Assembly: GCA_029204225.1 (NCBI GenBank)
Contig: CM055111.1
Location: 28,848,340 to 28,912,339 of the forward strand
Direction: 5' to 3'
Length of the DNA: 64,000 nt
From: Diphasiastrum complanatum
Taxonomy: Eukaryota > Streptophyta > Lycopodiopsida > Lycopodiales > Lycopodiaceae
Of the stretch, positions 20,290-32,351 are shown piece after piece. The notes below the pieces were generated by a model. The model was not told the DNA's origin. It ran no database searches and was given only the letters and a program-made list of their open reading frames with translations. Positions within the stretch are counted from its first letter, which is position 1. Each line of letters starts with the position of its first letter. A program made the translations under genes and the position numbers.

Positions 20290-23200
20290 ATGACCACTCC
20301 TCAGGGACCTGATCAACCCAGGAACAGTTCGCCGAAGAACTCGACGAATTGGTTACCAAGGAGCAGTTTCTACACTTGGTAACAGAAGTGGATGAACTGA
20401 AATTGGCATTAGCCAATTTCAAGTCCAGTGTGGACGACTTGTTCGCTGAACTCAAAGGTTTGATTTTGAGCTCCGCGAAAGGAAGCCTTCCCTCCACTTC
20501 TCAGTTGTCCCCTTCTCCACTTCCATCAGTTTCGGGTGAGACTTTACGGTCTCACCCCAGTGTCTTTAAAGATTTAAAGCCTCCTACTTTTATTGGGGAA
20601 GAGAAGGATAGAAATGCAGATATTCTACAAACCTTCCTCAGCAAATGGAAGAACATTCATGCTCTTAGACAGACCCCTGACCATTTGCAAGCAATTGAGG
20701 CCAGTCTTTCCTTAGGGCCCATGGCCTATAAGTGGTGGTTAAATCTCCAGGAGACTGGGCAGACTCCCCGGTCATGGAAAGCCTTTGAAGAAGCTTTCCT
20801 AAGAGAATTCCTACCAGAGAATGAACTTGATAGAGCCTAGGAAGCCTGGGAAAGAACAATAATGGACAAGTCCCTATTCCAATATATCTCGCAGTACTAA
20901 GAAGCAATTTTAAAAATTAAAAATATGGATGATTATCAGAAAATCAGAGGGTTTGTCCGAGGCCTCAAAGATGAATATAAATTAGAGGTCCAGAGAAACT
21001 CGCCTACTACCCTTGAGCAAGCTCTCAGATATGCTCAAATCTATGACGATTCAGTGGGTAGGAAGAGGGCGAGACAACAACCCCTTTCTGAGCAGCCTCC
21101 TCAGAAAGACTTTCAATTTAAAAAGAAATTTTTAAAAAGAACAAAAGAAGATCAATTTAAAAGTGAAGCTCCTCTGAAACGCCCTTTACCCATACAGCCC
21201 TTAAAACCAGAAGATTTCGAGAAAGCCAAACAAGAACGTTTGTGCTTTGTGTGTATGGGCAAGGGACACACAATCAGACAGTGTCCCAAGGGGCCTTTCA
21301 CTAAAAAAGATAAAAAAGATAAGAAACAAGTTCATCTTGTTCAGACTGTAAGTTTCCCCAGTGACTCGGTAGCTTCCGAGATCAAAGTGTATCATGAAGA
21401 TCATGAACACTGTTGCCAGCTGACCTCTACAATGCTAGCGAGACCCTTCAGCTTTGGGCCGCATGACCTAGTACGTATGCATGGGAAAGTTGGTAACCAG
21501 TCAGTAAGAGTTATGGTTGATGATGGGGCAACCCATAATTTCATCAACTACACCCTGGTTAAAAAGCTTAAACTACCAGAAGTACCTAGTCAGCATAGGT
21601 ACATAGTTTCACTAGCTAAGGGTGAAGATAAGAAAATCTGGGAACTATGTTAAGTAACTTAAATTTTGGTATTTAAGGGTACCAAGATGAAATAAACTTT
21701 CAGATAATGCACCTGGATCGTACAGACATTGTTCTCGAGAGAGATTGGCTCTACAGCTTAGGACCTTCCCTCCATAGAAACTATCAGGAGAACACTCTCA
21801 GCTTTCAGCATAAAGGCCGAGAGATCCAGTTGCATGGGGAGCATGATGTTCCCAACAGTCCTATGGTCTGCAGTTCAGAGCTCTGTCAGCTAATCGGAGT
21901 CGACGACCATCAGGTATTCTTAGGTGACTTTCAGTTTATTCCTGAAGTTTCTATTTCTAGTTCTATACAGCAGAAAATCAGTAAGTTAGAAACTTTATTG
22001 ACTAAATTTAATGATGTTTTTCCTGAAGATTTGCCACATGGTTTGCCACCTAGCAGAGAGGTAGATCATGTAATAAACCTAGTACCAAGTACAACACCTA
22101 TTTCTAAACCTCCGTATCTGGTCAGCCGAATAGAGGATGAAGAAATAACTAGGCAATTAACAAATTATCTTGGGAAAGGCCAATTCAGACCAGTAGTTCA
22201 CCATGGGCCTCACCAGTCCTTTTGGTGAAAAAGAAAGAGGGGTCTATGCGTCGTTGCGTAGATTACAGAGCCCTCAATAAAGTCACAATAAAGAATAAGT
22301 ATCCTATGCCTCGGGCAGACGAGTTGTTTGATTAACTCGACGGGGCTAAATTTTTCAGTAAAATAGACCTCAGATCGGGATATCATCAAGTTCGTATAAA
22401 ATCGGAAGATGTCCCGAAAACAGCTTTTAGGACTCGTCACGGTCATTATGAGTTTAAGGTGATGCCATTTGGGCTCACAAATGCTCCAGCTACCTTTATG
22501 ACCTTGATGAACAGTGTCCTCAGACCATACTTGGGTAAGTTTGTAGTCGTATTTTTAGATGACATCCTCGTCTACAGCAAAATGAGAAAGGAGCATCTAA
22601 AACATCTCAGAAAGGTGTTTCGACTGCTCAGAAAGCATAAGCTTTATGCCAAAGTTTCTGAGTGTGAATTCTTCGTAGAAGAAGTAGCATGTTTGGGCCA
22701 CATTATCTCGTCAGATGGGATTAAAATGGACCCGAATAAGGTTAAAGGCATACTCAGTTGGCTAAGACCTCAGAATATTCTGGAACTTCAGATCTTTCTT
22801 GGTTTGGCGGGATATTACAGACGATTTGTCAAGGAATATGCTCAGATAGCAGTTCCCATGACAAATCTTTTTAAGGGGAAGTTCATTTGGGAGTCCGCAC
22901 AGCAGGAGAGCTTTGATGCTCTCAAAACCTTAGCTACAGCACCAGGTTTAAAAGTCGTTGACCCCAATCAGCCATTTGTGGTCGAAACAGATGCTAGCGA
23001 CTTTGCAGTTGGTGCTGTACTAACTCAGAGCGGACGACCAGTTGCGTTCGAGAGTTAAAAACTCGAGCCAGCTCAGACTAGGTACAATGCCTATGAAAAG
23101 GAACTCTTTTCTATAGTCCATGCCCTTAAGACTTGGAGGCATTATTTGTATGGTGCCAACTTTGAGGTCCTGACAGACCATGAAAGTCTCAGATACCTTT

Positions 23201-24470
23201 GCAATCAACCTGAGCTTAGAGGTCGGAAAGCTCGTTGGGCAGAGTTGATGCAAGAGTTTGATATGTCTATTAGATATAGACGGGGAAAATTCAATACAGT
23301 AGTAGATGCCCTTAGCAGAATGCCTATGATAAACGAGCTGAGTTTTATTCAGATTCGTAATGAGTTATTCGAGTCCTTGGGGGCTGGTGCCAATTCATCT
23401 AAGAATACGGCAGCTTCCGTTGAGGATGATGATGAGTCCGAGTATACGTCAGATGACGTTGAGGATTCTGAGCCTGTATTACCCAAGCAAACCCCAGTGG
23501 TTGAGGGTCAGTTGATTGAAGGATTCAAATGGAAACAATATTCCATTCAGGATGAGTACTTGCTCTATAGACATAGAGTATGTGTCCCCAATTTAGAGGA
23601 TTATAGGCAGCAGGTCCTATATGAATGTCATGACAATCCTAGTGCAGGACACCCAGGCATACAGAAGACCTATGAGCTTCTTCGTAGGCAATTTTTCTGG
23701 CCCAGTATGAAAAAGGACGTCCAATAGTATGTAACTAGTTGCCAGAAATGTCAAGTAAACAAAGCAGAGCGTTTAAAGGCATGAGGGTTGTTGCAGCCCT
23801 TAGAAATACTAGCTGGTAAATGGGAGAGTATCTCCATGGATTTTATAGTAGGCCTGCCTAAAACCCGAAAGGGTGACCGTCTGACCAAAATGGCTGATTT
23901 TATTCCGACTAAAAAGTCAGAGCTCCAGAGTTAGCGAGGTTGTTTGTAGACGGGCTATTTAAATTGTACCGTCTACCTTCCGGCATAGTCAGCGACCGGG
24001 ACAATAAGTTTAATGGAAATTTTTGGAGGGTAGTATTCCATCATCTCCATACTAAACTTAATATGAGTACCACCGACCATCCACAGACGGACGGTCAAAC
24101 AGAGAGGGTAAATCAGGTGTTGGAGGATATGCTTTGTGCATACGTCAGCAAGAAGCAGACTAATTGGGAGGAGTATCTCTCGATATTAGAGTTTGCTTAC
24201 AACAGTACCAAACATTCAGCTACGGGATACAGCCCATTTATGCTGATGTACGGTTTTCAGTCACGCTCACCCACAGCCGTAGGGTTTAAACAAGAAAAAG
24301 TTGAAGCAGCCAGAAACTTTTTAGAGGACCTTAACCAAATGATAGAACATGCTAAGCGTAGCATCAGACAGTCCCAGGATCGAGCCAGGCATTATGCAGA
24401 TCCACACAGACGGGATGTGCAATTCTCCGCTGGTGAGAAAGTCTACTTGGGAGACTAGGCGAGGTCACCT
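20290..24470 (+). pseudogene. Gypsy A copy 2 gag-pol, disrupted
   Basis: Gag from ATG 20290, with an early one-base shift; it includes a coiled-coil-like LVTEVDELKLALANF and the capsid region (PTFIGEE, YKWWLNLQE, SWKAFEEAFLREF). Then come the CCHC knuckle CFVCMGKGHTIRQC (near 21245) and protease [12 protein letters not shown] (near 21512). RT has SGYHQVRIK near 22377 and FLDDILVYS near 22553. RNase H follows, then the integrase finger (CHDNPSAGHPG) and core ([27 protein letters not shown]). Stops at 20838, 20898, 21650, 22333, 23056 and 23725 and several shifts inactivate it. As in copy 1, the protease motif reads DDGA instead of the usual DSGA/DTGA. Confidence 0.92.
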
Positions 24471-24506
24471 ATGAACTAGAACTCCCACACAGTAGTAAGG
24501 TTTTTC

Positions 24507-25031
24507 TGTTGGAATGTAAATGGAATTGATTACATTACCATAGGTTACTTTGACCCAAAAGGTCGAGAGTTGTGTAACCATGGTCATTTATTATAGTAGG
24601 CCTACTAAACTTAGAGTTAGCTAAGTTAGTATGGAATCAACTTGGTAGGGACTCATGGGTCCACTAGGCCTAATTGTGACATTAAGTACCCCAACTTGAC
24701 ATATTGGAGGTACCTTATTCTTTCTATGTAACTTATAGAAAGTTGGATAGTCAATAGTCAAGTAGTTGGACAGCCAATAGTCAAGTAGTTGGAAAGCGAA
24801 TAGTCAAGTAGTTGGATAGCCAATAGTCATGAAGTTAGATAGTCATCTTGGACTATATATATGTGTGCATCCCATTTGTATAAGACACTTTTGTAAACAA
24901 TATTGGCTATTCTCCTTGGCTGTCCACGAGTTTCTACAAGAGGGTTTCTAGCCATTTCTCTCTTTCTTTTGAGAATGCTTTGTGTGATTGAATAGTTAAG
25001 ATCCTGCATTCTTGGGTTTCTATTTCCTACA
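24507..25031 (+). repeat. Copia C 5' LTR
   Basis: 525 bp, followed directly by TGGTATCAGAGC. A TATA-like ACTATATATATG lies near 24852. An internal 24-27 bp repeat (ccaatagtcaagtagttgga) occurs in about four units. Confidence 0.9.
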
Positions 25032-25638
25032 TGGTATCAGAGCCTTTAGGTGATCAGATTGCTTGCAGGAGGGCGCCCAATAGGAAGCTATCTTCTTCCC
25101 CTTTTGGTTGCAGAAAATCATCAAGCTGCTGATTTTTGCAGGAGAAGAATCTGCTCATCTTCTTATAGCTTTTTTGCAGAAAATTGCAGGGCACCTTCAC
25201 CTATTTGAGAGCTAGCAGTAGGGCGCCCATGCTCAAACCAATTGCATGTGATCTTGACTCAATTACATGCTGAAAATTTCAGATTTACTTTTTAAATGAA
25301 GATACATGTGTTTTGGTCACATTTCTTGCTGAAATTTCCCTGTTGGTGAGCTTGGAGTAGGGTGCTACCATCAGCTCTATGCACATAGTGTGCACTCTTT
25401 TCAGCCACAAATTTCTGGTTTTGGTTTTAGCTTCATTCGAAGTCTACCTATTTGTGAGCATTCTGTTTTTTTGTGCAGATTTCAGTCACCTATTTCATTG
25501 CTTGTTGAGCAAATTGCATGTGGAGTATTGCAATCTATTGTGCTCATAATTTCAGCTTTGAGGTTGCTGCCCTTTGAGTAGATTTTTCTTGGAAAGTCTA
25601 TTTCCTATCTACTACAAGCTGAAAGTAGATTTTTTGTT

Positions 25639-28458
25639 ATGGCTAAAGAATCGGAGTCTATTGGTTCTTTATTTAATGAAGATAGGTTGGATGGCACAAA
25701 CTATTCCTTGTGGTGCTACATGATAAAGAACCTTCTAATTGCTAAAGGTTTGTGGAAAATAGTTAATCGTGACGAAGAGAGGCCGCCTACCTGGCACCTA
25801 TTACACCATCTAGAACAACTACTTCATCTACGGAGGTGTCTTCCGATGAGCAAAAGAAGTGGGATCGACGAGATGCACAAGCACATTCCGTCATTGCATT
25901 ATCAGTGAAGAGATTTATCCTTCCTCATATTAGATCATGCGAGACTTCCAAAAGTGCTTGGGAGACTCTTGCCAAGATGTTTCAAGTAAAGAATGCGGCA
26001 AAAGTGGTATATCTTCGAAATCAACTTTCTATCTTGAAGATGCAAGAAGGTGATTTGCTTACAAACCACGTGACGAAGATCAAGGATCTTCGAGAGGAGC
26101 TTCTTAGTATTGATGAGGTGATTGAGAACTCACAATTTGTATCTGTTACTCTCAACTCTCTTCCTAATTCTTACCTTCCATTTGTGTCATCATTGAGCAT
26201 TTCTCTTAGGGGACAACAAATCTCCTTCGACGAACTTGTTGGCTTACTTCTTCAAGAAGAGCAAACAAGGATCAACTTTGGTGAACCAGAAGATCAAGCT
26301 TTCTTTGCAAAAGGCAAAGGCAAAGGCAAGTGGAAAGGGAATCCTTCTTTCAAAACTTCCAAAAATGATAAAAAATCTAAGGAAGCTCAAGATCAAGACT
26401 CCAAGAAGAAGGGTAAGTGCCACTATTGCAAGAAGTTTGGACATCACATCAAAGAATGTAGGAAGAGGCTTGCAAAGGAAAAAGAGAAAGGCAACGATAC
26501 AAGTATCACAATCATTACTTTGGAACAACAATTCGGAAAGGAGGATAATCTTTTCAGATTATGCTTTTGTCACTAATAATCTCATCTCTCCTAAAGTCGA
26601 GATTTTTGCCACTTCAAATCTCGTTGGTTTTTCAGCAGAAAACAACTCATCTTCAGCTTTACAAGTTGCTGTTTTTTCATCTATTGATTGAGTGATTGAT
26701 AGCGGTGCCACACGCCATATGACTTATCACAAAGAGGTCCTCACAAAGCTTGTGAAAGTGCATGATGGAAGCAAAGTTCAAGGTGTTAATAACACCTCTT
26801 ATCCTATCAAAGGTATTGAAGTGATCCCCATTATCTTACCCAATGGTGAGGAGAAGTACATTCGTAATGTACTTTATGTTCCAAAAATAAAAAAGAATCT
26901 CATTTCGGTCTCTTGTGGAATTCAAAGAAGACAAATGTCTTATCAAAGACCCAAAGAGATCTCTTATGATCATTGCTTCGGGAACATTACGTGGTGGATT
27001 GTTCCTTATGGATACCTATGAGCGAAGAGCTTCATCATCTTTTTGTCTTGTTGCATCAAGTTCACATTCTTTGGAGTTGGCTGAATTATGGCATGCTAGG
27101 TTTGGACATCTCAACTTTGCTAGCTTGAAGATGTTGAATAGATTTAATATGGTTGAAGACATTGGACAGCAAGGTCCAAGTTCGGAAAACATTGGACAAC
27201 AAGGTCCAAGTTCGGAACACTTTGGACAACAAAGTGTTGACAAAGGTAAGGCTGTTGGACAGCCCAAACCAGTCCCTAAATGGTTGTTGCAGACTTTGCA
27301 GGACAACAAAGTGGATCATTTCTATGAAGGGAAGACTCGTGCCTCTACTAAATCAGTAGAATTTGCTGAGTTTTTTGATTTTGCTCTAACTTCTAATGAG
27401 GATGGTGCAGTAGAACCTGTTTTTTATGAGCAGGCCAGCGGAGTAAAATGTTGGGAGGATGCGATGCAAGAGGAGTACAACTCACTCATGAAGAACCACA
27501 CTTGGGTTCTTGTTGATTTTCCAGGCTGGAATCTTCATCTCTCAACAACGATACATTGAGCAGATGTTGAAACAAATCTTCTTTTTTCAAGTCACCGCAA
27601 GTTGATGCATATGATGGATGCATTAGTGAAAAGTTTCATGCGAAACCTTTTCAATTTGATGTTTTAGCAAAGGCCAAGCACTCTTTGGAACCTTTTTGTA
27701 CTAATCGAGGAGGGAGTCAACATGTGTCAATTAGTACTTTTGTTCAAAGTGTTAAGAGTGAGCATTTGATTGAAGAGAATTTTTCATTACTTGAAGAATC
27801 TTCTATGTCATCCCATACTTCTTCGAGGGACAACTTTGATGACACCATCGTTGATGCATCTTTTGATAGTTTGACAAATTTTTATGATGAAGACGTTGGA
27901 CAGCAGGTTCAGTCATCTTCTTTTGGTCATTTACAGCCCATTTTACATCATGAGCAGTCCATTATGCTTCAGGAATAGCTTTATGGACAACATGGTCCAT
28001 GCTGGGAACACTTTCGGCAGCAAAGTGTTGAACAGCCCATAACAGTTCCTTGTCGGCTATTGGAGACTTTGCAGGACAACAAAGAAATATCTTACTACGA
28101 AAGGAAGGCACATGCCTCTTTAAAATCAGTACCTCTTGCTGATTTTTTTGGTTCTACACTTACTCTTCATCATGATGTTGGTACATCGCCTATTCTATGT
28201 GAGCAAGTCATTGATGGTAAGGTTCGGGAAGATGTGATGCCAAAAGAGTTTGGTACTCTTTTTTATTGTCCTTATGGTAAGAAGTATTTTCGAATGATGT
28301 GGGAGCCTATGATGGATTACAAGTCCATGTTTCGACTTATTGCTGAGTTTATGTTGGTTCCCTACTTCGGATGGAGCATGCAAATCCTCACCCTTCGACT
28401 TGATGCTTCACTATTACGCATTCTTTTCCTTTTATATGTTGGACATGATTGGGGATGA
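25639..28458 (+). pseudogene. Copia C gag-protease with duplicated linker
   Basis: Gag start with UBN2 motif (RLDGTNYSLWCYMIKNLL), a frameshift near 25830, then the gag body, CCHC knuckle CHYCKKFGHHIKEC (near 26420), protease VIDSGATRHMTYHKE (near 26695) and GAG-pre-integrase LWHARFGHLNF (near 27090). From there it goes straight to the linker that normally lies between integrase and RT (LLQTLQDNK, EDAMQEEYNSLMKNHTWVLVD near 27460) and stops before the RT core. A second diverged linker copy follows (LLETLQDNKE near 28050, EQVIDGKVREDVMPKEFGTL near 28200). A 30-bp repeat encoding GQQGPSSE is present at 27159-27240. Confidence 0.85.
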
Positions 28459-28576
28459 GATTTCGACTACTTCGGTGCGAAGTTTATTTGGCGACATGAA
28501 GTTCGGACAACAAGTTGCATTTTTCTCTTTCGAGAAGTTACTTCATGTTATGTTATGCATTTCCATTTAAGGAGGG

Positions 28577-28726
28577 TGTTGGAATGTAAATGGAATTGAT
28601 TACATTACCATAGGTTACTTTGACCCAAAAGGTCGAGAGTTGTGTAACCATGGTCATTTATTACATTAGGCCTACTAAACTTAGAGTTAGCTAAGTTAGT
28701 ATGGAATTATCTTGGTAGGGACTCAT
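28577..28726 (+). repeat. Copia C 3' LTR, truncated
   Basis: The first 150 bp match the 5' LTR almost perfectly up to GGGACTCAT, then unrelated repeat Y copy 2 starts. Preceded by a polypurine tract (AAGGAGGG). Confidence 0.9.
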
Positions 28727-29118
28727 TTGCAACAGACCTAACCACTGGGCCATGCCTCTCATAACCTCAGTATTACTAAACAACCATGGCCAGTGAGCAG
28801 TTCATAAATTATTACGAACCTTCATTGGGAACTAAGCTCCAAAAAAGTGGCAAAGAAAGATCTGAGAGTGGTTTCGAGTGAAGGTTTGTATGGAAAACAT
28901 ATTACTGCGCCAAGGTTTAGAAGTGAATGCTCGCTAGAGGATTGGGGATAGGTGAACGCTCATCGGAAGAGTGACAAGCTCTTAGGAGCAGAAGTCTTTG
29001 GGGGAAATTAGGGCTCACCAGAAGAGTGACAAGCTATACACTACTGTGGCTCGGTTTCTTCCCGAATGAACTTCAACAGCTTACTAATTAGTTATGGCAC
29101 TACTCCAACTCGCTACAT
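28727..29118 (-). repeat. Dispersed repeat Y, copy 2 (inverted to copy 1)
   Basis: Reverse-complement match to 14631-14998 over its whole length, e.g. gcagttcataaattattacgaaccttcatt and the cttactaattagttatggcac end. One internal block (aagagtgacaagct) is duplicated here. It fills the gap between the broken Copia C LTR and the next element. Confidence 0.8.
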
Positions 29119-29120
29119 AC

Positions 29121-30018
29121 TGTTGTAAAGCTACCTTTACAAGCTTTACTTCCGGCGCCACTGGCGCCAGCATTGTCCCCGGCGTCGCTCCCGGCGGCAC
29201 TGTGACCAGAATCTAGCCGGCGCCAAATTCCTATGGCTGAAAATCTTTGATCTGTTTTAGCGAAGTCCAGAGAGCTCAGATCGATGTGCAATCACCTCAG
29301 GATCTAGGCATGATTAAAGGAAGCCTGGGGATCAATAAAATCTAGAGAGAGAAAATACTAGAGAGAGAAAATCCTAGAGAGAGAAAAATGTGCTTTACCA
29401 GCCTGGGTAGAGTGCTTGCTATGAGGGGGGTGCTGAATCCCACCAATACTATAGGGGAGTGTGGGTTGCGACTCGGCGAGCTCCAACCAAGTCTCAGCCT
29501 CCCTTGCTGGAATGCTGTCCTGACACTCGCCTTGGCATGCCAACTCCCCGGAGACTAGGGTCGGTCACACATTTGAAATGTAACCTTCTCAGATTTATCA
29601 ATAAAGTGGGATTTTCCTCAAACTGACTTTGATTATCTTCTGGGTTTCAGTGTGCGCCAGTTGTAAGGCCGCTTCAAAATTTTTAAGTTGGCACATAGCT
29701 GAGGGTCGTATCCCGGGATGCCAGCGGTATGCCGTCGGGACCATTCGGTCTGTGGCGCCAGCGGTATACTGTCGGGACCATTTGGTCCAGGAACTGGTTG
29801 TCTCCATATTTGTCGCGGCTTGTGGTTCTAAGTGTTCCTTGCATGAATGTGAATGGGTTAAGCTCTTGGGGAACGAGCTCTAACCTGTCGGCTGAGTTGG
29901 ATGGCTTGCTTGGGTGGAAGTTACCTGTTTATGGCTGTCCAGTCTGGTGTGGCGCCAGGTTGGCTTCCAGCGCTCGTGACGAAGCTTTCAGTTGGTTAAG
30001 TTTGATGTAAGTCAGACC
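29121..30018 (+). repeat. LARD-like element 5' LTR
   Basis: Starts TGTTGTAAAGC. Several GGCGCC palindromes cluster at 29152-29225 and recur further on. Has CTAGAGAGAGAAAA repeats near 29341-29385 and the poly(A)-type signal ATCAATAAAG near 29600. The later part repeats GTCGGGACCATT.GGTC twice. Confidence 0.75.
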
Positions 30019-30500
30019 CTAACAGTGAAAGCACGGGTGCGTCCATGATTGGGGTGATATGCTGCCTATCGTTTAGCTATAAGGGCTATCGACTAGATTT
30101 GGTGGGGGCGTTACCGAGGCAATGTGCTGCCTAACGGTGAAAGCACGGGTGCGTCCACGGGGGTGGTATATTCAAGGATAGCTGCCGTTCGTTTAGTTAT
30201 AAGGGCTATCGACCAAATTTGGTGGGGGCGTTACTGAGGCAATGTGCTGCCTAACGGTGAAAGCACGGGTGCGTCCACGATTGGGGTGGTATGTTGCCGA
30301 TCGTTTAGCTATAAGGGCTATCAAGTAGATTTGGTGGGGGCGTTACTGAGGCAATGTGCTGCCTAACGGTGAAAGCACGGGTGCGTCCACGGGGGTGGTA
30401 TATTCAAGGATAGCTGTCGATCGTTTAGCTATAAGGGCTATCGACCAAAAAGTGGTGGGGCGTGACTGAGGCAATGTGCTGCTTAATGGTGAAAGGACGG
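30019..30500 (+). repeat. Alternating 112/120-bp tandem repeat
   Basis: Units beginning taacggtgaaagcacggg start near 30019, 30132, 30252, 30364 and (diverged) 30484. Units 1 and 3 share gattggggtg.tatg.tgcc; units 2 and 4 share cgggggtggtatattcaaggatagctg. The array is therefore two copies of a 232-bp dimer. It lies at the start of the internal region of the LARD-like element, where retroviral-type elements carry packaging signals. Any function here is inference. Confidence 0.85.
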
Positions 30501-32351
30501 ATAGTTGGAGGGGTGTCCTATGTGGGCTGATTCTGTGATCGATTTGTATGGGCGCGGCCAGGCAAAGGTCCGTTGGCAGGACCATCTCAAAGGGGGACCT
30601 TGTCTTTGTTACTTGTTAGTAAGGAGTGCCTTACTTGTATGTATTCGTGGTGAGTCTTAGTACTCGTGCTTTGCCTGGTTTGCATGATTGCTTGTGATAC
30701 AAGGAGCTGATGGCTCGAGAAGGAACCTTTCTTTTGAAGGCTGATACCATCAAACAAAGAGGACTACAGAATCTGTGGGGCGGATTTGCAGTTCAAGTAC
30801 TCGCACGTGAACGACAACGAAACGACTCAATGTTTGCAAAGGATGGATGGCTAGCCTGTTTCTTGGATTAGTTTCATTTGCGACAACGCCCACCAGACGC
30901 AAGCAGAAAGTCAAAAGTTGGAAAGGGCAATTTTAAGGGAGATCTTCTTTGGAGCAGTTGGTCTTCATTTTGGGACGGCCACCTTCGGAACTGAAACTCA
31001 CTGAGCATAGGTAATATCCAGTATCAGTTGGGTTTTTCCTCAAAAGGGGAAAGACTAGGATCCTCTTCAGAGATTGGCAACAAGTTGGATCGAGCCATAA
31101 TCCTAGTAGATGGGAAGCAAAGTGTTGGAAAGGCTTCTTGTCCGAAGAACTCTACTGTAAGTCCGATCAGCTGATTTTATAAGTGGAGGGGAACTATCAC
31201 ACTCACCTCTCTCTTGGGGCAAATTTTGAATGAAAGTTGATCAAAACGGGGGCAAATTCAAGGTGACCTAGCCATACTCACACGAGGAGACTGGCGAACT
31301 TTGGAGCTAATAAGTTGACAAAGTTTTTGTTGTGGAAAGGAAAGCTTGTTATAGGCTTTCTCTGGACCAGCAATGATGAGGAAACATATGAGTACGCTGG
31401 CTTGTGTTACGTGTAAGGCAACTGATCAATGAAGGAACTGTGAAAGTTGAGTCTTGCATGAGAGACTTGGTATTTTGAACGGACGCTAAGGGACAGTTTG
31501 TGTTGAGATTGGACTAGTGCAAACACTGGTGCATGTGTCTGATTCAAAGAGAGCTACTTGAAGCCAAGATCGAGGTACACTTGTTTTGACTGTGAGGCAA
31601 CTGACCAGTGATGGAATTGTGAAAGTCAAGTTTTGCGCGACGGACATGGTGCTTCAAACAAATGCGAAGAGATAGTTCGTATGCGAATCAAACTGGTGCG
31701 ACCCTTTGGCTCTCCACGAGGTCAATGGTTACATTTGGGCTGATTCAAAGAGCTACTTCAAGCTAAGTGAGAGGTGCATTGCGGAGTACTCAATCTGTGC
31801 CTACCTTACAGAGCCAAGAAGGAAATGTATCAAGATCAGGCTGGGACAAGGAGAGAAATCAAGGTGCAGAAGCAACAAGGCACAGAGTGGACCATAAAGT
31901 GGGCAATCAAACGATACATCCTTTGGCTCAGGGAGCCTTGATACCTGTGCGGAACTGATCAAATCTGGAGCTCAGGGAGCTCAACACAAAGTGCATCAAG
32001 GACAAATCAGGAGCTCAAAGGAGTTCCAAAGTTGAAAGTCAGAAGCGACAGGGGCGAACATTTTCAAAGAAAGGCCTCTGTCACCAGTTAATAAGGTTCT
32101 TGGGTTTTACGAAAGCGATATAAAATCTACGCTTTTCCCAGACAAAGAAATATTTTCAAGTTATGTAATTTTTCAGTACAAAGAGCTGAGCCTCCGACTT
32201 GTGGTGTGCCAGCTTCAATGTTAATAAAAAGTGGCCAGTAAATTGAGTATTGTGCCAAGTAGCTTAAATGTATATTTATTTTAATTGGGAGACACCTTTA
32301 CTTTAATTTGACATTTGATGAGGACATCAGATTTTATAAAGGTGGGGTGGA

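Larger units (their letters stand above)
19124..24506 (+). mobile_element. Gypsy A, copy 2: 5' LTR to integrase, 3' end lost
   Basis: 5' LTR 19124-19486 (363 bp), primer-binding site TGGTATCAGAGCC (19488-19500), a long leader, gag, protease, RT, RNase H and integrase. Near 24450 about 90 bases are missing relative to copy 1. At 24506 the element is interrupted by Copia C inside the region before the chromodomain. No remainder is found beyond Copia C. Copy 2 has the gag that copy 1 lacks; copy 1 has the 3' end that copy 2 lacks. Confidence 0.93.
24507..28726 (+). mobile_element. Copia C: derivative lacking integrase and most RT, in Gypsy A copy 2
   Basis: 5' LTR 24507-25031 (525 bp, TGTTGGAATGTAAATGG...TTTCCTACA), initiator-Met primer-binding site (25032-25043), gag, protease, a rearranged middle, and a 3' LTR truncated to its first 150 bp (28577-28726). 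In the LTR, AGTTGGATAGTCAATAGTCA-like units repeat about four times near 24735-24840. Integrase is missing and RT is reduced to its first tens of residues, so the element would need enzymes from a relative. Its right LTR breaks exactly where repeat Y copy 2 begins. Confidence 0.9.

Noticed and set aside
30019-30500. Regularly spaced repeats that could suggest a CRISPR array
   Set aside because: Units are 112-120 bases without unique spacers, and the sequence is plant nuclear DNA. It is an ordinary tandem repeat with dimer structure.
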